A stretch of DNA of 64,000 nt from positions 62,001-126,000 of the forward strand of contig AP017647.1 of assembly GCA_003584625.1 (NCBI GenBank), read 5' to 3'. The position numbers and the translations under genes are program-made. Numbering within the stretch: the stretch's first letter is position 1; each line of letters begins with the position of its first letter. The notes beneath the pieces were generated by a model. The model did not search any database, was not told the origin of the DNA, and saw nothing but the letters and a program-made list of their open reading frames with translations. Source of the DNA: Methanothermobacter sp. MT-2 (GTDB lineage Archaea > Methanobacteriota > Methanobacteria > Methanobacteriales > DSM-23052). This document shows, piece by piece, positions 7,758-16,104 of this stretch.

Positions 7758-9447
7758 TATCAAGGAATATTCCCTCATTTGATTTTGCGAATCGCATATT
7801 ACTCTTTATCGGCTTGCCAATCTCTATTGTTATAATATGAGCACCCCAGTAGATGGTATAGTTTTCTTTGGATATGTCCTCATTAAAGTATATTGTTCTT
7901 GCATGCACCCCGTTAATATAAATAGAATATGAACCATTTTCCATGGCACCTAAGGTTGTGGCAATCTTTCTATTATCAAGATATATGGTTACTTCACGTC
8001 CATTTTTATCATTATCTTCAAGTATAATACAATTCTTTATTGTAATATTAGATTGGCTCGCAATTTTTCTGATTGCATAAAGGTTGCTGAAGACCTTGCG
8101 AAGACTACTATCTCTGATAACATCTCCTATATTCACATCTAATACTTCTCTTGCACTTGCAGGTATCCTTATAATATTACCATCACCAGACCTTGATTCA
8201 TTTAGGGTGTAATCTTTCCCCCCAATATAAAGGATATCACCATAATTGAGTCCTAGGGTATCAAGGGCTTCCTTAGGCAACCTTATAGTATTATTTTCAC
8301 TTTCAAGGGCGCTGTCCACAGTATATGGCCCCCTAACATCAAATGTCCTGTTCTCAGAGTTTTCTTTCCATATTATGAGGTTTCCAGGGTTGGGTTCAAT
8401 TGATATTTTACCCTCATCAATATGCACGGCCCCAAGTAGTGTTGAAATCATGGCAACAAGTATAAGAGCCGATACAAGGATTGGGAAATGCATATAAACA
8501 AAGGACCTTAAAACTTGTAAACGCCCCTTTGAACGAGCGAAAACATTATATGATCTTCTAACTAAAGCTATAAGATAATAGGCCGCCATAAAAACCCCCA
8601 CAACACCCATCATAATACCTAAAACTGGTGTGATTGCTCTGATAAAGAATATGCTAAATATCCCAAGGGTGGCGAGTGAAAGTCCAAGTATACACATTCT
8701 AATTGATTCTCCCATGGAATCCATCATGGTTATCCTACCATATTCAAGGGCCCTGTCCACAATTGTGCGGACGACCTCTGTAGCCACGATATTGAGGTCA
8801 GAGAGGCTTGCCATGTCATGTTCAAGTTCACCTATGTCAACTTCCTTAACGTTTAATCCTTGAACATCAGCATCGAGGACTATTCCCACATCAACTCCAT
8901 AATCATCTTCAAATTTCATCCTCTCAAGGACGCTTCTCTTTGCAGCGAACTGGCCGCTTAATGGCTGTTCAAATTTTATCTCTGGGAAGAAGAATCTTAA
9001 GAGGGGTTTTGCTGTTAATTCTGTGACTCTACCAGCTTTTCTTTTAAATTTGGTTTTTGTGATATCAGCTCTCCCTTCTATGATGGGTTTTATCATCTTA
9101 TTTATCTTGGATGTTGTTATATTCTTAAGATCAGCATCAAGGAAAACCACAATATCTCCATTTGAATGTTTAAAGCCTGTTTTAAGTGCAGCGCCCTTTC
9201 CACGGTTGCTTGCATGGCGTATTATCTCCGCACCCGCCTGTTTAGCCTCCTTGTAAGTATTGTCAAATGAACCATCATCCACTACAATAACTTCATCCAC
9301 ATAAGACGAAGCCCGAGCCGCCTTAACAACCTTTGCAACAGTTTTTTCTTCATTATAAGCTGGTATGATCACTGAAACACTAAAATCTCCCTTATGGTTC
9401 TTCAAGACGCACAATAGTATTACTATCATTAGAATTAGCCAATACAT
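7738..9447 (-). CDS. Membrane glycosyltransferase (GT2/GT81-like) with AbrB-like repeats in a C-terminal domain
   Basis: 569 aa. A hydrophobic N-terminal segment (residues 1-15) precedes a GT-A domain with SVIIPAYNEEKTVAKV, VVDDGS and the metal-binding FLDADLK; the downstream PLSGQFAAKRSVLERM and YGVDVGIVLDAD recall glucosyl-3-phosphoglycerate synthases. About three transmembrane helices follow (roughly residues 247-345). The last 200 residues contain two copies of an AbrB/SpoVT-like hairpin pattern (TIRLPKEALDTLGLNYGDIL and IIRIPASAREVLDVNIGDVI). The sugar acceptor is unknown; lipid or surface-glycan synthesis is plausible. Start ATG 9447 follows GAGGTTAGAGTT. It faces purE across a divergent promoter region and converges on marker protein 11. 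Confidence 0.75.
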   Translation of the reverse strand: MYWLILMIVILLCVLKNHKGDFSVSVIIPAYNEEKTVAKVVKAARASSYVDEVIVVDDGSFDNTYKEAKQAGAEIIRHASNRGKGAALKTGFKHSNGDIVVFLDADLKNITTSKINKMIKPIIEGRADITKTKFKRKAGRVTELTAKPLLRFFFPEIKFEQPLSGQFAAKRSVLERMKFEDDYGVDVGIVLDADVQGLNVKEVDIGELEHDMASLSDLNIVATEVVRTIVDRALEYGRITMMDSMGESIRMCILGLSLATLGIFSIFFIRAITPVLGIMMGVVGVFMAAYYLIALVRRSYNVFARSKGRLQVLRSFVYMHFPILVSALILVAMISTLLGAVHIDEGKISIEPNPGNLIIWKENSENRTFDVRGPYTVDSALESENNTIRLPKEALDTLGLNYGDILYIGGKDYTLNESRSGDGNIIRIPASAREVLDVNIGDVIRDSSLRKVFSNLYAIRKIASQSNITIKNCIILEDNDKNGREVTIYLDNRKIATTLGAMENGSYSIYINGVHARTIYFNEDISKENYTIYWGAHIITIEIGKPIKSNMRFAKSNEGIFLDIISDKL

Positions 9448-9663
9448 AACTCTAACCTCAAAACCTCACATTTCTTTTTTGAAAATTTTCCACACTTACT
9501 ATGTATAAAAACACTAAATATATAGATTAGATAGACCACTAACAAAAGGCCTCAAATATGAAATTATAAGGAGGTAATACTCATCATATAAGCATCCACC
9601 CTCCTATAAAAGGCCCCAAAAAAATCGTGAAAATAATAGTTGGAAGCTAATTCTGGTGATTAA
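9448..9663. promoter_or_regulatory. Divergent promoters for the glycosyltransferase and purE
   Basis: Two promoter-like boxes face away from each other. On the plus strand CTCCTATAAAAGG (9601-9613) has a purine-poor upstream element and a TATA box, predicting a purE transcript start near 9635. On the minus strand the mirror version CCTCCTTATAATT lies near 9563-9575. The two boxes form an imperfect inverted repeat (TTATAAGGAGG / CCTCCTATAA) about 20 bases apart, so shared control or co-binding by one factor is possible. purE is translated from GGTGATTAA-ATG. Confidence 0.5.
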
Positions 9664-10674
9664 ATGAAACCGAAAGTAATGATAGTTTTGGGAAGCGGAA
9701 CAGACTACATAGTAGCAAAAAAAGCCATGAACATCCTTGAAGAACTCAAAATTCCCTATGATTTAAAGGTTGCATCAGCCCACAGAACCCACGAAAAGGT
9801 TAAAAGTATCGTTTCAGATTCCCTGAAAAATGGCGTGGAAATTTTCATAGGAATAGCAGGATTATCAGCACACCTTCCCGGTATAATCGCCGCAAACACC
9901 CACAAACCAGTTATAGGAGTGCCAGTTGACGTTAAAATAGGGGGCCTTGACGCCCTCTTCGCCTGCTCCCAAATGCCATTCCCAGTCCCAGTAGCAACTG
10001 TAGGTATTGACAGGGGCGAAAATGGCGCGCTACTCGCTGCACAGATGATGGGAACCTACAACGAGAAGATAAGATCCCGCATAATCAAACTTAGAAAAGG
10101 ATACTATGAAAAAGTTGAAAAAGATGAATCCCACATTCTCAACAACATCGAAGGAAACTATTATTCACCCATCAAAATAGAAATCCCAGAACCAACAAGG
10201 AAAACAGCCAACACAAAAATTTCAGATAAAAACGCGCTTGTTTCTGTTATACCCGGAAGCTATTCCGACATGAAAATAACCAAAAAAACCACCACATTCC
10301 TAGACAGAATGGACATATCCTACGACCTAAATGTCATATCACCCATAAGATACCCCGAACGTTTCCAAGAATATATAGAGAGCCTAGAAACCGTTAAATT
10401 ATTCATAGCAATCAGTGGATTGTCTGCACATGTAACCGGTGCAATAGCCGCCCTCACAGACAAACCAGTTATAGGAGTTCCCTGCGCCCTTAAAACCTAT
10501 GGCCTAGACTCCCTACTCTCCATGGTTAACATGCCACCAGGAGCGCCTGTAGGTACCGTTGGCCTGGGAAATGGTGGTAATGCAGCCATACTAGCAGCCG
10601 AAATCCTCGGGATAAACAATAAAAAAATAGAAGCAAAGGTAAAAAAGCTGAAGGGAAGATCTATCAACTTCTAA
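9664..10674 (+). CDS. purE: Tandem-domain PurE (5-(carboxyamino)imidazole ribonucleotide mutase / AIR carboxylase)
   Basis: Purine synthesis enzyme that forms 4-carboxy-5-aminoimidazole ribonucleotide. The 336-aa protein is about twice the usual PurE length and holds two PurE domains. Domain 1 (about residues 1-155) keeps [13 protein letters not shown], the catalytic SAHRTHEKV and [14 protein letters not shown]. Domain 2 (about 188-336) has [26 protein letters not shown] in place of SAHRTPE, and [16 protein letters not shown]. The catalytic His is thus replaced in domain 2, which suggests that only domain 1 is active. Start ATG 9664 follows GGTGATTAA. It precedes a UbiD-family gene by 16 bases. 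Confidence 0.9.
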   Translation: MKPKVMIVLGSGTDYIVAKKAMNILEELKIPYDLKVASAHRTHEKVKSIVSDSLKNGVEIFIGIAGLSAHLPGIIAANTHKPVIGVPVDVKIGGLDALFACSQMPFPVPVATVGIDRGENGALLAAQMMGTYNEKIRSRIIKLRKGYYEKVEKDESHILNNIEGNYYSPIKIEIPEPTRKTANTKISDKNALVSVIPGSYSDMKITKKTTTFLDRMDISYDLNVISPIRYPERFQEYIESLETVKLFIAISGLSAHVTGAIAALTDKPVIGVPCALKTYGLDSLLSMVNMPPGAPVGTVGLGNGGNAAILAAEILGINNKKIEAKVKKLKGRSINF

Positions 10675-10690
10675 AAAGCTGGTGATCAGA

Positions 10691-11959
10691 TTGAGAAAAT
10701 TTCTAAACTCCATAAAAGATGAATTCAAGATTATAAAGGTTGAAAAGGAAATTTCAACCCATCTTGAAGCTGCTAAACTCCTTAGAAAACATCCAAGGGA
10801 AATCGTGATCCTAGAAAACATCAAAGAATCTGATACACCAGTAATCTCAGGAATATGCAATACCAGAGAAAAAATCTCAAAAGCACTCAACTGTAAAATA
10901 GAAAATATAACAGAACGCATAATCCAAGCCATGGACAACCCAATCCCCATAGAAAATATTAGAAAACTTAAAAATTATAATTCTCAAAAAGCAGACCTTG
11001 GTAAGCTACCAATCCTCACATACTATGAAAGAGATGGCGGCCCCTATATCACCGCAGGTGCCATCATAGCCAAGGACCCTGAAACCAAGGTGAGAAATGC
11101 CTCAATCCATAGAATGATGCTACTTGACAAAAAACACCTAGCTGTGCGCATAGTACCAAGACACCTCTACAACTACTACAAAAGAGCCGAAAAAAAGGGA
11201 GAAGATCTACCTATAGCCATAGCTATTGGAATGCACCCTGCAACATTACTAGCAACAACAACATCAGTCCCAATAGAAATAGACGAACTAGAAGTAGCCA
11301 ATAATTTCCATGATGGAAAACTCAAACTTCTCAAATGCCAGAAAGTAGATATAGAAGTACCAGAGGCCGAAATCATACTAGAAGGGAAAATCATCGCAAA
11401 TAAGAGGGCCGATGAAGGCCCATTCGTGGACTTGACCGGTACCTATGATATTATACGGAAAGAACCCATCATAGAAATTGAAAGGATCCATTTCAAAGAT
11501 GATTCATTGTATCATGCTATTTTACCCGCGGGATTTGAACATAAACTTCTTCAAGGACTTCCACAAGAGCCTAGAATATTCAAAGCCGTTAAAAATACCG
11601 TTCCAAGTGTGAAGAACGTTATTCTTACAGAGGGTGGCTGCTGCTGGTTACATGCAATCGTATCCATAAAAAAACAAGCCGAAGGCGATGGTAAAAATGT
11701 TATAATGGCGGCTTTATCAGCCCACCCCTCCCTAAAACATGTTGTGGTCGTTGACGATGATATAAACGTGTTCGATTTGGATGATGTGGAATATGCTATA
11801 GCAACACGCTTAAAAGAGGACGACATAGTTATAGTCAAGAAAGCAAGGGGTTCATCACTTGATCCTTCAGCATCATCTGATGGGACAACCACAAAGGTTG
11901 GTGTTGACGCTACAAAACCATTAAAAGAATCTGAAAAATTTGAGAGGGTAGCCCCCTAG
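10691..11959 (+). CDS. UbiD-family decarboxylase (candidate anhydromevalonate phosphate decarboxylase)
   Basis: Prenylated-FMN dependent decarboxylase, about 422 aa. Family segments include [20 protein letters not shown] near residue 115, [15 protein letters not shown], the acidic stretch [13 protein letters not shown] near residue 240 and the C-terminal [15 protein letters not shown]. In archaea lacking phosphomevalonate kinase, a UbiD homologue decarboxylates trans-anhydromevalonate phosphate in the modified mevalonate pathway. The aconitase-X partner enzyme of that route is also in this window (32495-33670), which supports that role, though other UbiD substrates cannot be excluded. TTG 10691 is preferred over GTG 10682 because GGTGATC (10681-10687) overlaps the GTG and is correctly spaced to the TTG. 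It converges with amrS with a 4-bp overlap. Confidence 0.82.
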   Translation: MRKFLNSIKDEFKIIKVEKEISTHLEAAKLLRKHPREIVILENIKESDTPVISGICNTREKISKALNCKIENITERIIQAMDNPIPIENIRKLKNYNSQKADLGKLPILTYYERDGGPYITAGAIIAKDPETKVRNASIHRMMLLDKKHLAVRIVPRHLYNYYKRAEKKGEDLPIAIAIGMHPATLLATTTSVPIEIDELEVANNFHDGKLKLLKCQKVDIEVPEAEIILEGKIIANKRADEGPFVDLTGTYDIIRKEPIIEIERIHFKDDSLYHAILPAGFEHKLLQGLPQEPRIFKAVKNTVPSVKNVILTEGGCCWLHAIVSIKKQAEGDGKNVIMAALSAHPSLKHVVVVDDDINVFDLDDVEYAIATRLKEDDIVIVKKARGSSLDPSASSDGTTTKVGVDATKPLKESEKFERVAP

Positions 11960-12960
11960 ATTATAATGTCGATTTTCGCATTACAAGAAGGGCACCGACC
12001 CTTTTTCAAATTCATCTTATTTATCTGGAAACCATATCTTTGTATTAGAAGCTCTCCACAATTATAACAATAGGTGTTCTCCTCTGAAAGTCCAGGGATG
12101 TTCCCAACATAAACATATCTCATACCTTCTTCTAAGGCTAGTTCACGGGCTTTGAGCAGTGTTTCTGCTGGTGTTGGAGACACATCCTTCATCTTATAAT
12201 GTGGATAGAAACGGGTGAAATGTAAAGGAACTTCAACCCCAACTTCCTCTACCATGAACTTTACAAGAGCCTTAATATCATCCTCCGAATCATTGTACCC
12301 TGGTATTATAAGGTTCGTGACTTCAATGTGTATACCAGCATCATGCATCCATTGTATACTGTCAAGTACCGGCTGTAATTTCGCACTGCAAACAGTCTTA
12401 TAAAACTCATCTGACATGCCCTTCAAGTCTATGTTGGCAGCATCTAAAAGAGGCGATAAAAGTTCAAGAGTTTCTTCTGTCATATAACCATTGGTAACAT
12501 AGACCGTCTTGATATCATCTTTATGGGCAAGTTCTGCGCAGTCAAGGGTATATTCAAGCCATATTGTAGGTTCATTATATGTCCATGCAATGGACCTACA
12601 ATTGTATCTCTTTGTGGTTTCAATAGCCTCTTCAGGTGTTATGTCCACGGTGTAAGCCTCATCTATTATAGCCTGTGAAATATTCCAATTTTGGCAATGT
12701 TTACAGCGGAAGTTACATCCAACTGTTCCTAGAGAGTAGACAAAACTTCCAGGGTAGAAGTGGAAGAGAGGCTTCTTCTCGATGGGGTCCACTGCAGATG
12801 AAGATACAGCAGCATAAATCAAAGTGTAGAGTTTACCATCCCTGTTTTCCCGTGTAAGGCAAAATCCTCTTTTACCCTCCGGGATCAGGCACCTCCTATT
12901 ACATACACCACATTTCACCCTATCATCGACTTTTTCATAGAGAATGGCGTCTTTTATCAA
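11956..12960 (-). CDS. AmmeMemoRadiSam-type radical SAM protein (AmrS)
   Basis: Radical SAM enzyme of about 334 aa from the AmrS group, found near AMMECR1 and Memo proteins in many genomes; its reaction is unknown. An N-terminal cysteine knot (CGVC, RRC, GFC; residues 17-36) precedes the SAM cluster motif CNFRCKHC near residue 84, with NWNIS after it, and then [13 protein letters not shown] and the NIDLKGM segment. The C-terminus adds a zinc-ribbon-like pair, CYNCGELL and CPSCNAK. TTG 12960 overlaps the thiL stop (TTGA) and is spaced well from GAGGGG; TTG 12966 is an alternative. The AMMECR1 and Memo partners are not in this window. Confidence 0.87.
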   Translation of the reverse strand: MIKDAILYEKVDDRVKCGVCNRRCLIPEGKRGFCLTRENRDGKLYTLIYAAVSSSAVDPIEKKPLFHFYPGSFVYSLGTVGCNFRCKHCQNWNISQAIIDEAYTVDITPEEAIETTKRYNCRSIAWTYNEPTIWLEYTLDCAELAHKDDIKTVYVTNGYMTEETLELLSPLLDAANIDLKGMSDEFYKTVCSAKLQPVLDSIQWMHDAGIHIEVTNLIIPGYNDSEDDIKALVKFMVEEVGVEVPLHFTRFYPHYKMKDVSPTPAETLLKARELALEEGMRYVYVGNIPGLSEENTYCYNCGELLIQRYGFQINKMNLKKGRCPSCNAKIDIII

Positions 12961-13976
12961 TTCCAACCCCTCAGATGTTCATATCCTTTCACTGGTAATG
13001 TGTATGTCTCTCTTTCTTTATCAATTATTTCAATGATTCCAGTATTGGTGACTTCGCCTATGATATGGAAATCTAATTGTCCCTGGAGTGGGATGACATT
13101 TCCCTGAGGGATTGTGAAAAGGAGTTCAAAATCTTCACCATAATAAAGTCCTAATTCAATAGGGTCCACATTGAAAAATTCCGCTATTTTCTCAACCTCC
13201 GGTGGTATGGGGATCCTTTCCTCGTATAATCTTATACCAAGGTTTTTGGGGGAGGCGTTTATCAGTTCATTCAGTTCACTCACCAGTCCATCTGTTATAT
13301 CAGTGGCCGCGTTTACAAGATGCGATTTTGCTATTATAAGCGCCTCTTTTAACCTTGCAACGGGTTTAAGGGCATGATCTAATACCCTGGAGAGAGCATC
13401 GTCAGCTATAGGGACTGAATTTATCTTATCTGAAAGAAGTATTTTTATACCGGCCGCTGCAAGACCTAAGGGTCCTGTTACCGCCACTAAATCGCCTTCC
13501 CTTGAACCCTTCTTTAATAGCACGTCCTTTTTCGGTGTTCTGCCAATAGCCGCCCCTGCCAATATTATTTCATCTGCTTCGTTTGTGTCTCCACCGATAA
13601 GGGGTATCTTGTAGTAATGGCAGGCTTTGAGTATGCCTTCAAGAAGTTCGTCGAATTTTTCGACTTTCATTTCACTTGGAAGACCCATGGATATTAAGAA
13701 TCCTAATGGTTCCGCCCCCATGGCGGCTAGATCACTTACATTCACTGTTACACTTTTCCAGCCCATTTGTTCATGTGTCATGGGCTTGGGGAAATGTGAG
13801 GTTTGTCTTAATAGGTCGCTGGTTGCAACAATATATTCTTTGCCCATGTCTATGAGGGCTGCGTCATCACCAAGACCTTCAATGTGAAAATCTTTCAAAT
13901 GGAACCTTATATTAGATATTATCCTTTCTATAAGTTTTTTCTCTCCCAGATCTGAAATTTTCATTTTTATAGCCAA
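12957..13976 (-). CDS. thiL: Thiamine-monophosphate kinase
   Basis: Final step of thiamine diphosphate synthesis, phosphorylating thiamine monophosphate with ATP. The 339-aa protein is of PurM/SelD fold: GLGDDAALIDMG near residue 35, HFPKPMTHEQMGWKSVTVNVSDLAAMGAEPLG (written here only as the family's first half) from residue 62, GGDTNEADEIILAGAAIG near residue 123, VAVTGPLGLAAAG and TDITDGLVSELNEL near residue 215, and YYGEDFELLFTI. The start TTG 13976 abuts the cbiX stop; an ATG at 13964 is also possible and neither has a strong ribosome binding site. It belongs to a tight DUF35-cbiX-thiL-amrS series on the minus strand. Confidence 0.9.
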   Translation of the reverse strand: MAIKMKISDLGEKKLIERIISNIRFHLKDFHIEGLGDDAALIDMGKEYIVATSDLLRQTSHFPKPMTHEQMGWKSVTVNVSDLAAMGAEPLGFLISMGLPSEMKVEKFDELLEGILKACHYYKIPLIGGDTNEADEIILAGAAIGRTPKKDVLLKKGSREGDLVAVTGPLGLAAAGIKILLSDKINSVPIADDALSRVLDHALKPVARLKEALIIAKSHLVNAATDITDGLVSELNELINASPKNLGIRLYEERIPIPPEVEKIAEFFNVDPIELGLYYGEDFELLFTIPQGNVIPLQGQLDFHIIGEVTNTGIIEIIDKERETYTLPVKGYEHLRGWN

Positions 13977-14399
13977 TTATAGGGCTGAGTTCACCCTATC
14001 TTTTATTATTTCGACAATTCTCGGGTCTGCGCCGAGGGGTTCTGTATAGATTATTTCACCATCAAAATCTGCCTTTTCATCATGTTCATGGTGATGATGG
14101 TGATGTTCTTCTTTGTCTATTCCTAGTATGTGGGGTATGTCATGTTTTGTGTGGACTCCATGGGCAAGGAACACTGGTGTGACGATTATCTTGTTAACGC
14201 CTTTTTTTGAAAGTTCTTTTATGGCTTCGGGTATTGTTGGTTTTGAAATGTTCATGAAACCTACCGCAACTGGATATTCTACTTCTAGCTTGTAGAGTTC
14301 GGCGAGTTCTTTTATAACTTCTTCTCCATATGGAAGTCTGCTTCCATGGCCTACTAGTAAAATTCCTATTTTATCTTGTTGGTTTGAATTTGAATCCAT
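13977..14399 (-). CDS. cfbA: Short CbiX / CfbA sirohydrochlorin chelatase (Ni/Co)
   Basis: Inserts nickel into sirohydrochlorin for coenzyme F430, and cobalt for cobamides; archaeal CbiX-S enzymes do both in vitro. The 140-aa length is that of the short, homodimeric form. Motifs are ILLVGHGSRLPYGEEV at the N-terminus with a metal-ligand His, VTPVFLAHGVHTKHDIPHIL near residue 75 with the second His, and a His-rich loop (EEHHHHHHEHDEK) near residue 100, a known feature of these chelatases that may store metal. Start ATG 14399 overlaps the upstream DUF35 gene by 29 bp. It sits in a cofactor neighbourhood with thiL; other cobalamin genes are 5-10 kb away. Confidence 0.92.
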   Translation of the reverse strand: MDSNSNQQDKIGILLVGHGSRLPYGEEVIKELAELYKLEVEYPVAVGFMNISKPTIPEAIKELSKKGVNKIIVTPVFLAHGVHTKHDIPHILGIDKEEHHHHHHEHDEKADFDGEIIYTEPLGADPRIVEIIKDRVNSAL

Positions 14400-14769
14400 A
14401 TGTTATCACTCCATCTTGTCCTTCTTCCCTTATTTTTCTGAATACTACTTCGACTTCGTCTCCTATTTTTATGTTGTTGGGGTCGCAGTCAACGATTTGT
14501 GTGGTTACTTTAACTCCTTCTTCTAATTCGACTATTGCCACAACATATGGTGCCAAGTTTTTGAATTCATCGCTGGGGGTGTGTATTACTGAGTAACTGT
14601 ATATTTTACCCCTCCCCGCGAATTTTATGTCCTCTAGTTCGCCTTTTCTCCTGCAATTTGGGCAGACTATGCGCCTGGGAAAGAATACAGAACCACATTT
14701 TAGACATCTGGAGCCTAGTAGATTGTAACGTTGGGGGATATGACGCCATGTTCTCACGGTTTCTGACAT
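14371..14769 (-). CDS. DUF35 zinc-ribbon/OB-fold protein
   Basis: A 132-aa protein with a rubredoxin-like zinc ribbon (CLKCGSVFFPRRIVCPNCRR, residues 20-39) followed by an OB-fold (GRGKIYSYSVIHTP, VVAIVELEEGVKVTTQIVD). DUF35 proteins scaffold acyl-CoA transfer between acetoacetyl-CoA thiolase and HMG-CoA synthase at the entry of the archaeal mevalonate pathway. Those two enzymes are normally adjacent but are not seen here, so the partner genes are elsewhere or this is a different DUF35 member. ATG 14769 follows GGAGGTATAAA. It is the first gene of the DUF35-cfbA-thiL-amrS run. Confidence 0.85.
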   Translation of the reverse strand: MSETVRTWRHIPQRYNLLGSRCLKCGSVFFPRRIVCPNCRRKGELEDIKFAGRGKIYSYSVIHTPSDEFKNLAPYVVAIVELEEGVKVTTQIVDCDPNNIKIGDEVEVVFRKIREEGQDGVITYGFKFKPTR

Positions 14770-15192
14770 TTTATACCTCCGTTTTATTCTAAGCTTGTAT
14801 TGAAACTTTTTAGCTTGTTGTGAAAAAATTTTCTATCCTCTACTCTGAATTTCTCTGTTATTAGTTTTTTTTATCTGCTCTTGTATCTGGTATTGAGGGG
14901 TTGGTTATTAAAGCTTTTTTACCTTTTTATGTTATTTAAATTATATACCATGGGGTAATACTTTCTTTTATCCCTCTGTTGCTTGTCAAGACCCCGACAC
15001 CTTGAAAGGAGGGGGTTACAATGGGGGGAAGCGGGGCTTATAACAGTCCTGGGGGGAGCGTGAAGTCGGGGGTGAACTCCTCAACTTTGCAAAATTTCAT
15101 GTTTGGGAAGCCCCCCATGCATGGGGGGAGGTCACTCGTCTTTTCATATTTATGATAATATTTTTATAATATTATGTATTATAGTATTATGT
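14770..15192. other. Intergenic tract without genes; promoter of the pilin-like pair
   Basis: Bases 14770-14990 are A+T-rich and I see nothing coding in them. Bases 15000-15134 look like the right end of an IS605-type element (separate entry). Just after it, TTTATAATA at 15163-15171 is a good TATA box located about 26 bases before ATG 15193. The mRNA of the following gene is therefore probably leaderless. An open frame starting further upstream at 15103 runs through the repeat-like hairpin and is not taken as coding. Confidence 0.5.
14990..15134 (+). mobile_element. Probable IS200/IS605 right-end remnant (possible omega-RNA scaffold)
   Basis: A G/C-rich block stands out in A+T-rich surroundings and ends with the perfect palindrome CCCCCCATGCATGGGGGG (15111-15128), flanked by GAAG on the left and AGGTCAC on the right. 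GAAG-hairpin-(G)TCAC is the layout of many IS605-type right ends, where the TnpB C-terminus overlaps the guide RNA scaffold. A short reading frame here (ATG near 15021) encodes a Gly/Pro/Ser-rich tail of the kind seen after TnpB. No intact tnpA or tnpB is present. If the interpretation is right, the bases after GTCAC (from about 15135) are in the guide position. Pattern-based only. Confidence 0.45.
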
Positions 15193-16104
15193 ATGTTGGG
15201 GGATGAAGGTTATGTTATGAATGGGATGGTTCTTCTAATCATAATCCCAGTTTTCATATTGTTTTTTAACACTCTAACCGTATTAAGTTATGAAAATAAG
15301 GCTAACATTGAATCTATAGATTCAAAAAGTGTTGAATTGGTGGTTAAAGACGTGGAGAGGAATATACCAATTATAACATTTGATGTTTTGAATAAAAGCG
15401 CCTATGAAGTCATTGAAGGGAACCTGACAATCAAAAACAGCGGCGAATATGTGAAAGAGAGAGTGCAGGATAGAGTTAACATGCTTAATTATAGCTGTGA
15501 TGTGAACTGCACCATAAAAACCATAACAACATATGAAAAGGATCCATTCTATATTGAGGTGAATTCAACGATAACAGTCAAAAAGGGTGATATTAGACAT
15601 GCAGAAAACATTTCACAATTAGTATCCATTGAAGGACTGCCAGATCCGCTCCCATTTACAAAATGCGATCCAATATCCCACAATCTTACACATATAGAAT
15701 ATCACCATAGCCTAACAGCATATCTAGAAAATAAAAACATGGAAAACGGATCATTTTATGAAAACGCCACATCCCCTTTTATTATTAAAAAATGTCCATA
15801 TGAACCCTATGAAACCCACGGATCTGCTTATATATTAGCTGATTGCATCCAAAATTGTTATTATCATGAAAGTAATGATGGGGCTTGTTATCTTTGCAGA
15901 CTCGAAGGAAAAGCTACATGTCCACACCAGGGTATAGAAACCTTCATAATCCCCAATGAACTGAATAATGGCTCCACCGTAGCCTCAGTGGATCATGTCA
16001 TATTCGAAGACCTATATGAAGGTTCGCCCATTATAATAAACACTACAAGAACATTTATACTCTTCCTGGATGAAGCCCACAAAAGGAAGTATGGGATAGG
16101 ATGA
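15193..16104 (+). CDS. Pilin-like membrane-anchored extracytoplasmic protein
   Basis: About 303 aa with no family I can name. A short polar head (MLGDEGYVMNG) is followed by one hydrophobic helix (MVLLIIIPVFILFF), then a long soluble domain with many Asn-X-Ser/Thr sites and several cysteine pairs (for example CDVNC, CIQNC, CYLC), pointing to an external, possibly disulfide-bonded and glycosylated domain. The head-plus-helix layout, with a Gly and an acidic residue before the helix, resembles archaeal type IV pilin-like proteins. ATG 15193 lies about 26 bases after a TATA box, suggesting a leaderless mRNA. Its stop overlaps the next gene, which has the same architecture, so the two probably form a pair. 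Confidence 0.6.
   Translation: MLGDEGYVMNGMVLLIIIPVFILFFNTLTVLSYENKANIESIDSKSVELVVKDVERNIPIITFDVLNKSAYEVIEGNLTIKNSGEYVKERVQDRVNMLNYSCDVNCTIKTITTYEKDPFYIEVNSTITVKKGDIRHAENISQLVSIEGLPDPLPFTKCDPISHNLTHIEYHHSLTAYLENKNMENGSFYENATSPFIIKKCPYEPYETHGSAYILADCIQNCYYHESNDGACYLCRLEGKATCPHQGIETFIIPNELNNGSTVASVDHVIFEDLYEGSPIIINTTRTFILFLDEAHKRKYGIG

Noticed and set aside
14090-14120. Introduced His tag in CbiX
   Set aside because: His-rich loops at this place are a normal feature of archaeal short CbiX proteins.
15103-15192. N-terminal extension of the pilin-like gene back to 15103
   Set aside because: The extra codons run through the G/C hairpin and lie upstream of the TATA box; ATG 15193 fits the promoter and matches the partner protein's N-terminus.
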